44,661 nt of DNA from Candidatus Pacearchaeota archaeon (GTDB lineage Archaea > Nanobdellota > Nanobdellia > Pacearchaeales > GW2011-AR1). The notes under the pieces were generated by a model, which worked only from the letters and a program-made list of their open reading frames with translations, had not been told where the DNA came from and searched no databases. Positions 26,565 to 34,794 of the stretch are shown one piece after another. Positions within the stretch are counted from its first letter, which is position 1. Every line of letters starts with the position of its first letter. The stretch is from the NCBI GenBank assembly GCA_017608305.1, contig JAFCGC010000009.1, forward strand, positions 1 through 44,661, written 5' to 3'. Made by a program: the position numbers and the translations under genes.

Positions 26565-27851
26565 CTACTTCAGAATATTTAGACTAGTTATGTGCATTTC
26601 TTTTAGTTTTTTCTTGTTTTTTTTTGACCACTCTTTTAGAAATTCTTCGAGTGTAAAGTCAACAATCTCTTTTGAATAAATCTTTCCTTTTTTTGTAAAA
26701 TATATTGGATGTTTTTTCTTAAATGCCTGCACATTATCACTATCTTTCATCAAGGGACCTCCAATTAATACTTCTTTTTTAGGTTTAGTTACAAAATAAT
26801 ATCTAGCGGCCTTTTTTTCATTGTAGTTAAATCCTTTATCTTTAATATTAAAATATTTTTCAATTTCCTTAGTTAAATGATTATAGAACTTGAATAACTT
26901 GCTTCCAGCAACATCTCCTTCTTGTTTATCTGTGCTAGTTTCTATTAAAATAAACTCGCATTTTTTGCTCTCAGCTTCTTTTTTTATTTTGTCTAGATCT
27001 GTTTTTTTAGGCTGAAATGCTTCTTCACTAGGATTTGCAAGAAAACCCTTACAGTCTTCTTTGAATTTTTCAAAAGTTTCTTTTGAAAGAGCAGCTAAGG
27101 CATTTCTTTGTTTATAGGTAGGATCGATTAAAATTATTGGAGAAATTAATTTAGATGAATTTAAATCCATTAACACTGTTTTTTTATTTTTATAATGTCT
27201 TTCACTATCCACTATTATTTTTTCTTCTTTTGATTTGGTAACGGCTTTGATGAATTTCAAAAAGCCTTTATAGTGATAGACTAATAATTCTAGCGCATAT
27301 CCTGAAAATCCATTAATATAAGATTCTGCCCCATAACAATGGTTAGCATAACAAAAAGCTTTTGCTAACATTATTTCATCAAGGATTTTTTTTGATTTTA
27401 CTTTTCTTTTAATATAGTTTACATGGGAGTAAGATAAATCAGTAATGTTTTCAGCTTCTTTTGGAGTCTTGATTTTAATTACAGGCACAATTTCAATAAA
27501 GACATTTTCTTTAATTTTAATTTGAAAATAATCCCTAGACCCATGAACCATTATAGTCTCCCCTATATCTTTAATTATCTTTTCAGTTATACTAGAAATT
27601 TCATTTGTATCATATTTTTTATCAAATCTAATAAAAACATCAATATCATATTTATTTTTTTTAATAACTGTTTTTTTTGCAAAACTTCCCCCGACAAAAA
27701 TTTCTGCATTTATTCCAGATTTTTTTATTCTATCCTCAATTTTTTGAATAAAATTATCTACAAAATTTTGAATATCTTGAAACTCTTGCTCAGATGGCTT
27801 AACACTCTTAAGAACTTGTTTTAAAATAGAATTAAAGGAGAGTTTTTTCAT
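26565..27851 (-). CDS. cca: CCA-adding enzyme (archaeal class I tRNA nucleotidyltransferase)
   Basis: VGGSFAKKTVIKKNKYDIDVFIRF nucleotidyltransferase motif; YSHVNYIKRKVKSKKILDEIMLAKAFCYANHCYGAESYINGFSGYALELLVYHY. Confidence 0.93.
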   Translation of the reverse strand: MKKLSFNSILKQVLKSVKPSEQEFQDIQNFVDNFIQKIEDRIKKSGINAEIFVGGSFAKKTVIKKNKYDIDVFIRFDKKYDTNEISSITEKIIKDIGETIMVHGSRDYFQIKIKENVFIEIVPVIKIKTPKEAENITDLSYSHVNYIKRKVKSKKILDEIMLAKAFCYANHCYGAESYINGFSGYALELLVYHYKGFLKFIKAVTKSKEEKIIVDSERHYKNKKTVLMDLNSSKLISPIILIDPTYKQRNALAALSKETFEKFKEDCKGFLANPSEEAFQPKKTDLDKIKKEAESKKCEFILIETSTDKQEGDVAGSKLFKFYNHLTKEIEKYFNIKDKGFNYNEKKAARYYFVTKPKKEVLIGGPLMKDSDNVQAFKKKHPIYFTKKGKIYSKEIVDFTLEEFLKEWSKKNKKKLKEMHITSLNILK

Positions 27852-27893
27852 AAAAATATAAATAGAATAGGATTTATATATTTTTGTTAATAA

Positions 27894-28310
27894 TTATTCA
27901 ATCTTTTTACCGGGCTCTTGGATATCTTCTATTTCTTTCATACTCTTATTGAGGGTGGTGGCCAAATCAATGATGTATTTTCCCTCTTCTAATTTATAGA
28001 TTAAAGGCCTATCTTTTCTAAATAAATTAACAAGATCAATTTCGAATTTTCCTTCCCCAGTTGACCTTACAGACTCTAAATCTAAGATAACTGGTGCATC
28101 TTCTTCAGGAATTCCTGCTATTTCTCTAATATCTTTTTCAATTGTTCCTTTTTGTGCTTCAGGTATCTCAATAGGAGTTTCTTTTATTTTTTCTAATTGA
28201 TCGTCCCTTAAGTAAAAAAAAAAATGTCCATTACATTCAGCACATCCTTCTAATAATTCTTTACTCCCTGCAGGAATAATTCGTGAGCATTTTACACATT
28301 GGTGTGGCAT
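27894..28310 (-). CDS. oapC: OapC-like zinc-ribbon protein (former DUF2072)
   Basis: MPHQCVKCSRIIPAGSKELLEGCAECNGHFFFYL; near the OapB and OapA genes. Confidence 0.75.
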   Translation of the reverse strand: MPHQCVKCSRIIPAGSKELLEGCAECNGHFFFYLRDDQLEKIKETPIEIPEAQKGTIEKDIREIAGIPEEDAPVILDLESVRSTGEGKFEIDLVNLFRKDRPLIYKLEEGKYIIDLATTLNKSMKEIEDIQEPGKKIE

Positions 28311-28353
28311 TTTTCAATTTTGCAAATTTATTATACCAATAACAATATTGGAG

Positions 28354-28368
28354 GATGCCATTGGCATC
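28354..28368. promoter_or_regulatory. Palindrome GATGCC-ATT-GGCATC upstream of oapC
   Basis: Perfect 6-bp inverted repeat with 3-nt spacer, 44 nt upstream of the oapC start. Confidence 0.35.
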
Positions 28369-28422
28369 TTTTAAATTGACAAATTTTATAATGAAAAAAA
28401 GTAGTTTAACTTAATAAATTTA

Positions 28423-28563
28423 ATGGTGTTTATTGGTGTGTTTTATTTTTCTCTTTATCTGAATCCATCAGAGGCATTAAAAGATTCAGCTTCACAGAAT
28501 AAAAAAAGGAAGATTCATAAGACAAAAAGTAAACTTTTAGCTCATTTGCATAAATCCAAATGA
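28423..28563 (+). CDS. Candidate 46-aa small ORF (MVFIGVFYFSLYLNPSEALKDSASQNKKRKIHKTKSKLLAHLHKSK)
   Basis: Hydrophobic N-terminus, basic C-terminus; stop abuts hairpin 28563-28582; AT-rich promoter-like sequence upstream. Confidence 0.4.
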   Translation: MVFIGVFYFSLYLNPSEALKDSASQNKKRKIHKTKSKLLAHLHKSK

Positions 28564-28582
28564 AAGAAACCTTGGTTTCTTT
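28563..28582. terminator. Hairpin AAAGAAACC-TT-GGTTTCTTT between convergent genes
   Basis: Perfect 9-bp inverted repeat between the small ORF stop and the oapB stop. Confidence 0.5.
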
Positions 28583-28584
28583 TA

Positions 28585-28992
28585 TCAATTCAACATTAAT
28601 TCAATCTTCTTAGGATTTCTTTTAATTTCCTTAACAATAGTCGCAGGACCAATAATTGTGATTGCTCCAAGATCTCCTCCTGCTAGAGCATTAGCAATTC
28701 CTTGTTTCATTTTTGTAAAATAACTTTGATTGTTTCCATTTCCAGAAATAACTGCAAGTTCTATTCCACTAAAATTTTTTACATGCCCGATCATGGCCAT
28801 TGTGTCTTCAATAAGCCTTGTTTCTTCATCTGGTTTTAATTTTCCTTGAAGAATTAAAATATTTTGTCCAAATATAATTGTTAAAATTTTTTTTATTCTT
28901 TCAGTACTATTAAGATCTCTAATTTCTGAATAAGGGAGAAATTGAATTGCGAATCCCTTTATCTTCCTTAATTTTTTCTTTTTTTTCACCAT
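28585..28992 (-). CDS. oapB: OapB-like protein (former DUF2073)
   Basis: GFAIQFLPYSEIRDLNSTERIKKIL...GDLGAITIIGPATIVKEIKRNP; adjacent to an Era-like GTPase. Confidence 0.75.
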   Translation of the reverse strand: MVKKKKKLRKIKGFAIQFLPYSEIRDLNSTERIKKILTIIFGQNILILQGKLKPDEETRLIEDTMAMIGHVKNFSGIELAVISGNGNNQSYFTKMKQGIANALAGGDLGAITIIGPATIVKEIKRNPKKIELMLN

Positions 28993-29091
28993 CTTTTTCC
29001 CCTGATATTATATAATATATTTAATCCTTTTTAACTTTTACTTTTGGATTTTTTGTAAAGTTTGGTTTGGGAACCTTTTCAAAAGGTTCAT

Positions 29092-29736
29092 TTATTTTAC
29101 CTTTTTGGATAATTTAAATATTGACTCATAAAACTCTTCTAAATTTTTTCCATGTTTTGCACTTATACCCACAACTTCATATTCTGGAAATGCAACTTCA
29201 ATTTTTTTAACTTCTGCTTTTTTCAAATCTATTTTATTAGCCACAATTAATACTGGAATTTTTCTTGCCACTAAATTTCCTATTATTGTGATATTAACTT
29301 GATTATAAGGATTTTCAGTAGCATCTAAAACAATGACTACCACATCCATATCATCTAACCATTTAATACTCTCAACAACTCCTTGAGTTGCCTCTTTTGC
29401 TCTTTTTTTGGCTTCTTTTTTCTTCATTTTATATTTTAAAAAATCTTCATAATCTATTTTTGTAGCAATTCCTGGAGTATCAATCATTTTAAATACCATT
29501 TTTTTACCCTTGTAGTCTATTTCAACTTTTTCTTTAAATTGAATTGTTCTTGTTTCATGTGGGATTTTACTGACACTTCCTATTTCTTCTCCTGTAAAAT
29601 CTTTACAAATTCTATTTGCCAAACTTGTTTTTCCAGCATTTGGAGGTCCATAAAATCCTAATTTTATGCTCTTTTTCTCTCTGAACATATTAGAAAAAAT
29701 CTTCTTAAAGAAATTTTTTACTATTTTGATTACCAT
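29092..29736 (-). CDS. oapA: Era-like GTPase (OapA-like)
   Basis: GPPNAGKTSLANRI (G1), DTPG (G3), NKID (G4). Confidence 0.85.
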   Translation of the reverse strand: MVIKIVKNFFKKIFSNMFREKKSIKLGFYGPPNAGKTSLANRICKDFTGEEIGSVSKIPHETRTIQFKEKVEIDYKGKKMVFKMIDTPGIATKIDYEDFLKYKMKKKEAKKRAKEATQGVVESIKWLDDMDVVVIVLDATENPYNQVNITIIGNLVARKIPVLIVANKIDLKKAEVKKIEVAFPEYEVVGISAKHGKNLEEFYESIFKLSKKVK

Positions 29737-29794
29737 AATATAATTTCACCTTCCAGCTTTATAAATATTTCATCACTTTTTTATAACTATTGGA

Positions 29795-32449
29795 TTAAAA
29801 TCTTTTTTTTGAGAATTTTCTTTGGAGATCCCCTCTTCTAGGATGGGTCATATTTCTTGGAAATTGATTTTTTTTCTTCCAAAATTTAAAAGGAAGTTCA
29901 GCCATTCCTGTTCTTTTTCCAGCATGCTTTTTTAGGGCATAGGAAATTTGTTCTGAGTTCCATCCGGCTTTTTTTAATTTAGATGTAATCTCTTTGTTTG
30001 TCAAACCCTTTCTTTTTACTCCCTCAATATAGTTGATTAAATTAAAAAGATTATTTCTATTCTTGAATAAATGTTCTTCATATTTCTTTTTATACCATTC
30101 TTGTAATATTACATAAGTCACAATTCCTCCTATAACTAACAAACCCAAAACAAGAGTAAAGATCACCCATTTTGAAGTTTTTGGTTTTTCTTCTATTCCT
30201 TCTGCTATTGTGGTTAATTCTTTAATTTCTGGGGCAATAAATGCGGGCAAATCAACAAAATTAATATCTTCTGTAGTTGAAAATAAAATTGTTTTTGATC
30301 CTTCTAATTCAATATATTTATATCCTAAAACTTCTTGTTCCCCATAATTTTCTTTAAATTTTAAATTTTCAAGTTTTTCTACCACAAAATAAGGATTTGT
30401 AGATAAAGTCTCTTTTTCAGTTATTTTTATCTCAAATATTCTTAAAATAGATTCTTCTTCTCCATCATATTTACCAGATATTTTTTTAGATCTTATTTTA
30501 GCATCAAGATATTGTTGTTCCCATCCCAGAACTGCTTCAGTATATCCATATTCTTGATCAGAATCATATTCTTCTCCTGTGATTTCAATTAATGCCTCTA
30601 AATCAATGTTAGATATTTTTGGAAAAAAAGGAAGAGGCGCGACAATCTCACTTATTCTAACTGATTCTGGAACATCGAGTTTAACAAGATTTGTGATTAT
30701 GGAATTATATTCTTCTTCAGAACTTGCTTGTAGAAAATCTTTTTGAAGATCTGTTAAAGCAGTTTCAAGATATGTAAGGTTTAACACAGACTTTAAACTT
30801 TCTTGAGTAAATAATTCAAATTTATCAATTTGAGAGTCCAGATTCTTTAAATTATTTAATTTTTTTTCTAAACTTTCATTTATTTCGTTTTCTGGAGTGC
30901 TAACCTCTATGCTAAAACTTTTAGTGGCTTTTTTATTATTGGTATCTGTAACTGTTATTTCTAATTCATAGGTTCCTGTGGATTCATAAGTGTGAACTGC
31001 TTTATTTTTAGTAGTTGTTGAAGTTTTATTATCTCCAAAATCCCATTCATATTTTGTAATATTTGCAGAGGAATCAATTTTTACTTCAAATTCTGTTGGA
31101 AATGCAGAAGCAGTAGTCATTGGGATTAATCTTTCTATTAGGGGGATTTTTTCAATATCAATTTCTTCTGAAAATATCTTTGTTTCATCTAAATCTAACC
31201 TGTAATCTGTTTCACCATATTCATCTGGGAGTGTGAAATTTCCTTTATCTAGAAATATTTGAATAAAATCAGAACTAACAAGAGAAGCAGTTTCATCTAA
31301 TTCATAAAAATTTGCATTTGATTCTGTTATTTCTCCAGAACTTTCTCGATACACTAATTCTAGGTTTTGAAGAGTTATTGTTTGGCTTACTCCTGAAATT
31401 ATTTTTATAGGGACATAACAATCGTCACTACAATCAAGACTCCCATATTTTTCTAAAATATAATTTTGAATATTTGCTGTTATGGAATGAGGAACATACA
31501 AATCAACAACACTTCCAAATTGTTTTCCTTCTGCAAAAATTTGATAAGCTCCAGGTGTGTTTGAAGGGACAGGATGTCCATAAAATCCACATCCTGTGGT
31601 TGGATTTGAGTTTCCCCTTATTTTATAGTTTCCACTTCCACCATCAGATTTAATACAAATATAATAATCCTCTGAGCCCATAGTAGAATAATTTATTTCA
31701 CAAGAAATTTCCCCTTCTCCAGGAGATTTGACTAGTTCACAGCTCTCTTTTTCTTCACCATAAGATGTATAAAGAGACATTGTCAATTCTGCATTTCCTG
31801 AACTTTCTTCTTTTACCCAGGCTCCGATTTTAAATCCTGGATATTCTCCAAGCTCTATTCCCTGACAATAATAAGTTGTTCCAAGATTATACTTTTTATT
31901 AGTCTTAGCATCATCATAACACCCATAATCTTTAGAATCTGAACAATAATTTGTTCCAGAATTTTCATTTTTTAGATCTATATTGTCATCATTTAGAAAG
32001 TCTATTTTTAATTGGTTCTCACAAGACTCTCCTGCAGCACTATTAATTGAAAAGTTAACAGAAGTTATGCTTGTAATTTCTCCAGAAAATTTAATTCCAA
32101 GGATGCTTGATTCCTGGTTTAAAATAATGAGTTTGGTTGATTGTCCTGAATCACTGGCATCATAGTCTGATTCACACCCAATTATACTGCATGTATAATC
32201 TGTTCCCTTTTCTAAGTCTGTATTAAGTCCTAATAAACTAATCAAGCTAATTGAGTTTTCTTCTGAATCTTCAAAAACAGAATTTGTAGATTCATCATCT
32301 AGACTAATATTTATCCACCCTTGAATTGTTTCTTCTGGGCCATAAGCAGTTTTTGTTAGTTGATGAGATAAATTTCCAACCTCAAAATCTGCAGCAGCAA
32401 AGCTGATTAAGAACATAAATAAAAATATTCCAACCACCCCTCTCTTCAT
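29795..32449 (-). CDS. Large membrane-anchored surface protein with PKD-like domain and cytoplasmic C-terminal UBA-like motif
   Basis: Signal peptide; YEWDFGDNKTSTTTKNKAVHTYESTGTYELEITVTD (PKD); TM WVIFTLVLGLLVIGGIVTYVIL; C-terminal KAGWNSEQISYALKKH. Confidence 0.85.
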   Translation of the reverse strand: MKRGVVGIFLFMFLISFAAADFEVGNLSHQLTKTAYGPEETIQGWINISLDDESTNSVFEDSEENSISLISLLGLNTDLEKGTDYTCSIIGCESDYDASDSGQSTKLIILNQESSILGIKFSGEITSITSVNFSINSAAGESCENQLKIDFLNDDNIDLKNENSGTNYCSDSKDYGCYDDAKTNKKYNLGTTYYCQGIELGEYPGFKIGAWVKEESSGNAELTMSLYTSYGEEKESCELVKSPGEGEISCEINYSTMGSEDYYICIKSDGGSGNYKIRGNSNPTTGCGFYGHPVPSNTPGAYQIFAEGKQFGSVVDLYVPHSITANIQNYILEKYGSLDCSDDCYVPIKIISGVSQTITLQNLELVYRESSGEITESNANFYELDETASLVSSDFIQIFLDKGNFTLPDEYGETDYRLDLDETKIFSEEIDIEKIPLIERLIPMTTASAFPTEFEVKIDSSANITKYEWDFGDNKTSTTTKNKAVHTYESTGTYELEITVTDTNNKKATKSFSIEVSTPENEINESLEKKLNNLKNLDSQIDKFELFTQESLKSVLNLTYLETALTDLQKDFLQASSEEEYNSIITNLVKLDVPESVRISEIVAPLPFFPKISNIDLEALIEITGEEYDSDQEYGYTEAVLGWEQQYLDAKIRSKKISGKYDGEEESILRIFEIKITEKETLSTNPYFVVEKLENLKFKENYGEQEVLGYKYIELEGSKTILFSTTEDINFVDLPAFIAPEIKELTTIAEGIEEKPKTSKWVIFTLVLGLLVIGGIVTYVILQEWYKKKYEEHLFKNRNNLFNLINYIEGVKRKGLTNKEITSKLKKAGWNSEQISYALKKHAGKRTGMAELPFKFWKKKNQFPRNMTHPRRGDLQRKFSKKRF

Positions 32450-32479
32450 GTTTTATAAAAAGAAAACAAATTTATAAAA

Positions 32480-33895
32480 CTAACCTTTAATGACTGTTAA
32501 AGGCTTTAATCTTACTACTTTTTTGCTAATTCCTAATTCATCAACAACTTTTACCACTTCATCAATGTCTTTGTAAACTTCAGGTGATTCTTCTGCTAAA
32601 GATTTCCAACTCCCTGATTTAACTTCAATTCCTTTTTTACTTAATGTTTTTTTTACTTCTTCTCCCCTTATGCTCTGTAAGGCTTTACTCCTGCTTTTTA
32701 CTCTTCCTGCCCCATGAACAGTGCTACCAAAAGTTAATTCTTCTGCTTTTTTCATTCCAACTAAAATATATGAAGAGGTTCCCATGGTTCCAGGGATTAT
32801 CACTGGCTGACCAATTTTTCTATATGCTAAGGGGATTTCAATTCTCCCTGGACCAAAACTTCTTGTGGCTCCTTTTCGATGAACACACACTTTTTTCTTT
32901 TTACCGTCGACAAGATGCTCCTCAAATTTTGCAATATTATGACAAATATCATAAACAACATCTATTTTTATTTTGGGAAAAAGAGTTTTCATTTCTTCTC
33001 TAATCCAATGAGTAATTAATTGTTTGTTTGCAAATGCAAAATTTGCAGCAGCAGACATTGCGCCAAAATAATCTTTTCCAAGTTGGCTTTTTATTGGAGC
33101 ATTTATCAGTTCTCTATCAGGCAAATTTTTAATCCCATATTTCTCTTCCATTTTTTTAATATAATCTGAAGCGACTTGATGCCCTAACCCACGCGAACCA
33201 CAATGGACCATGATTGTTACTTGATCTTTTTTTAATCCAAGAACTTTTGCAATTTTTTCATCAAAAATTTCATCTACAACTTGGACTTCTAAAAAATGAT
33301 TTCCTGCCCCTAAAGTTCCTAATTGCCCAATCCCTCTTTTAATTGCTCTTTCAGATACTTTGCTAGCATCAGCAGATTTCATACAACCTTCTTCCTCCAT
33401 GTGAAGATAATCTTCTTTTACTCCATATCCTTGCCCAACCATGTATTGGGCTCCTTTTTCAAGAACTTGGTTTAATTTTTCTCTAGTAATGTTGAATTTA
33501 CTCCCTCTTCCAACACCAGAAGGAATTTTTCCATAAAGCCCTTCAATAACTTGTTTTTGTTTTGTCAAAATATCTCTTTTTGTTAAATTAGTCTTTAACA
33601 ATCTAACAGAGCAGTTAATGTCATAACCAACCCCCCCAGGAGAAATAATCCCTTTATCCATATCAAATGCAGCTACTCCTCCTATACTAAAACCGTAACC
33701 CTGGTGAGCATCTGCCAGCGCAATAGAGTATTTTAAAATTCCAGGAAGTTGAGCTACATTTTGAACTTGTTCTAGAGTTTTATCTTGTTTAATTGCAGAA
33801 ATTATTTTTTCAGATGCAAAAATTCTTCCTGGAACTAACATTTTTCCTATTTTTTGAACTTCATAAATATTCTTTGATATTTTTTTCATTGTCAT
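32480..33895 (-). CDS. rtcB: RtcB tRNA-splicing ligase
   Basis: ALADAHQGYGFSIGGVAAFD, GGVGYDINCSVRLL, GAGNHFLEVQ, MVHCGSRGLGHQV; internal Met (MTMKKISK) is the likely start; no intein seen. Confidence 0.95.
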   Translation of the reverse strand: MTMKKISKNIYEVQKIGKMLVPGRIFASEKIISAIKQDKTLEQVQNVAQLPGILKYSIALADAHQGYGFSIGGVAAFDMDKGIISPGGVGYDINCSVRLLKTNLTKRDILTKQKQVIEGLYGKIPSGVGRGSKFNITREKLNQVLEKGAQYMVGQGYGVKEDYLHMEEEGCMKSADASKVSERAIKRGIGQLGTLGAGNHFLEVQVVDEIFDEKIAKVLGLKKDQVTIMVHCGSRGLGHQVASDYIKKMEEKYGIKNLPDRELINAPIKSQLGKDYFGAMSAAANFAFANKQLITHWIREEMKTLFPKIKIDVVYDICHNIAKFEEHLVDGKKKKVCVHRKGATRSFGPGRIEIPLAYRKIGQPVIIPGTMGTSSYILVGMKKAEELTFGSTVHGAGRVKSRSKALQSIRGEEVKKTLSKKGIEVKSGSWKSLAEESPEVYKDIDEVVKVVDELGISKKVVRLKPLTVIKG

Positions 33896-33994
33896 TTTAT
33901 ATCCTCTTTTACATACATAACTTTTTATATTTATCATTTTAATCCATGAAGTAAACTATCTAAATATTTATAAATCATCATTCTACCTTTTTTT

Positions 33995-34339
33995 ATGAGT
34001 TACTATGGTTTGTTAGGTAATGTTGGGGAAGGAGTAGATCTTAACACTGTTGAACAGAATGCTTTTGAAAAAATAATTTCTGATACTCAAGCTAGAAAAC
34101 TTAATTGGAGAATAACTGGTGAAGAAGAATATACTTCTATGGCAACTGTTAAAAATAATTTAGGACAAGAAATAACAATTCCTGTATTTTTTTACACAAG
34201 TATGACTGATATGTCAAAATCAGGATATCTTGCTTTAGGCAACAAAAAAGGCCCTTGTATAAACACTCATGATTCTAGAGTTAAAGATTTGGCTGATAAT
34301 TTCTTTAAAGTAAAAATAGGAAAAGATTTCTGGGATTAA
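33995..34339 (+). CDS. Hypothetical protein, 114 aa
   Basis: ORF preceded by TATA-like ATTTATAAATC. Confidence 0.65.
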   Translation: MSYYGLLGNVGEGVDLNTVEQNAFEKIISDTQARKLNWRITGEEEYTSMATVKNNLGQEITIPVFFYTSMTDMSKSGYLALGNKKGPCINTHDSRVKDLADNFFKVKIGKDFWD

Positions 34340-34355
34340 AAAATTCTATATTCTT

Positions 34356-34772
34356 TTATACATCCAATACAACTTGAACAACCCATTTATTTCCTTGTTT
34401 CTTCACAAACATCTCATGATAAGTAATTGCTTTTATATCAATATGTATTTCATAGTTTTCAGCATTATCCCCTGTTATTTCTGCAGTTAATTTATTATTT
34501 TTAATTTTTATGTTTTTTACTTTATTCAAGAAAAAATGCTTACTGTCAAATAAAAAAAGCAATTCTTCTAAAAAATTATATAATAAAGCTTCATTATCTT
34601 TTCCTTGAACTTTTATTTTAAAGTCCTTGTTTTCCTTAATTTTACCGTCGTGCATTGAGTTAAACATAGCTAGAGCTGAGTTCTTGAAAGCTTCTTCAAT
34701 TGTTTTTCCAAATGCTTGAAATTTTATATCTGCTGTGTGTTCTAAATATTTATATTGTTGTGCATTTTTCAT
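34356..34772 (-). CDS. Archease
   Basis: YKYLEHTADIKFQAFGKTIEEAFKNSALAMFNSM; start at internal Met MKNAQQ. Near rtcB. Confidence 0.92.
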   Translation of the reverse strand: MKNAQQYKYLEHTADIKFQAFGKTIEEAFKNSALAMFNSMHDGKIKENKDFKIKVQGKDNEALLYNFLEELLFLFDSKHFFLNKVKNIKIKNNKLTAEITGDNAENYEIHIDIKAITYHEMFVKKQGNKWVVQVVLDV

Positions 34773-34794
34773 ATTTAATAGAATTAATTTGAAT

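Noticed and set aside
32644-33003. Plus-strand 119-aa hydrophobic ORF
   Set aside because: Antisense to rtcB; shadow ORF.
32480-33937. Possible intein in RtcB
   Set aside because: RtcB reads continuously at normal length with no splicing-domain motifs.
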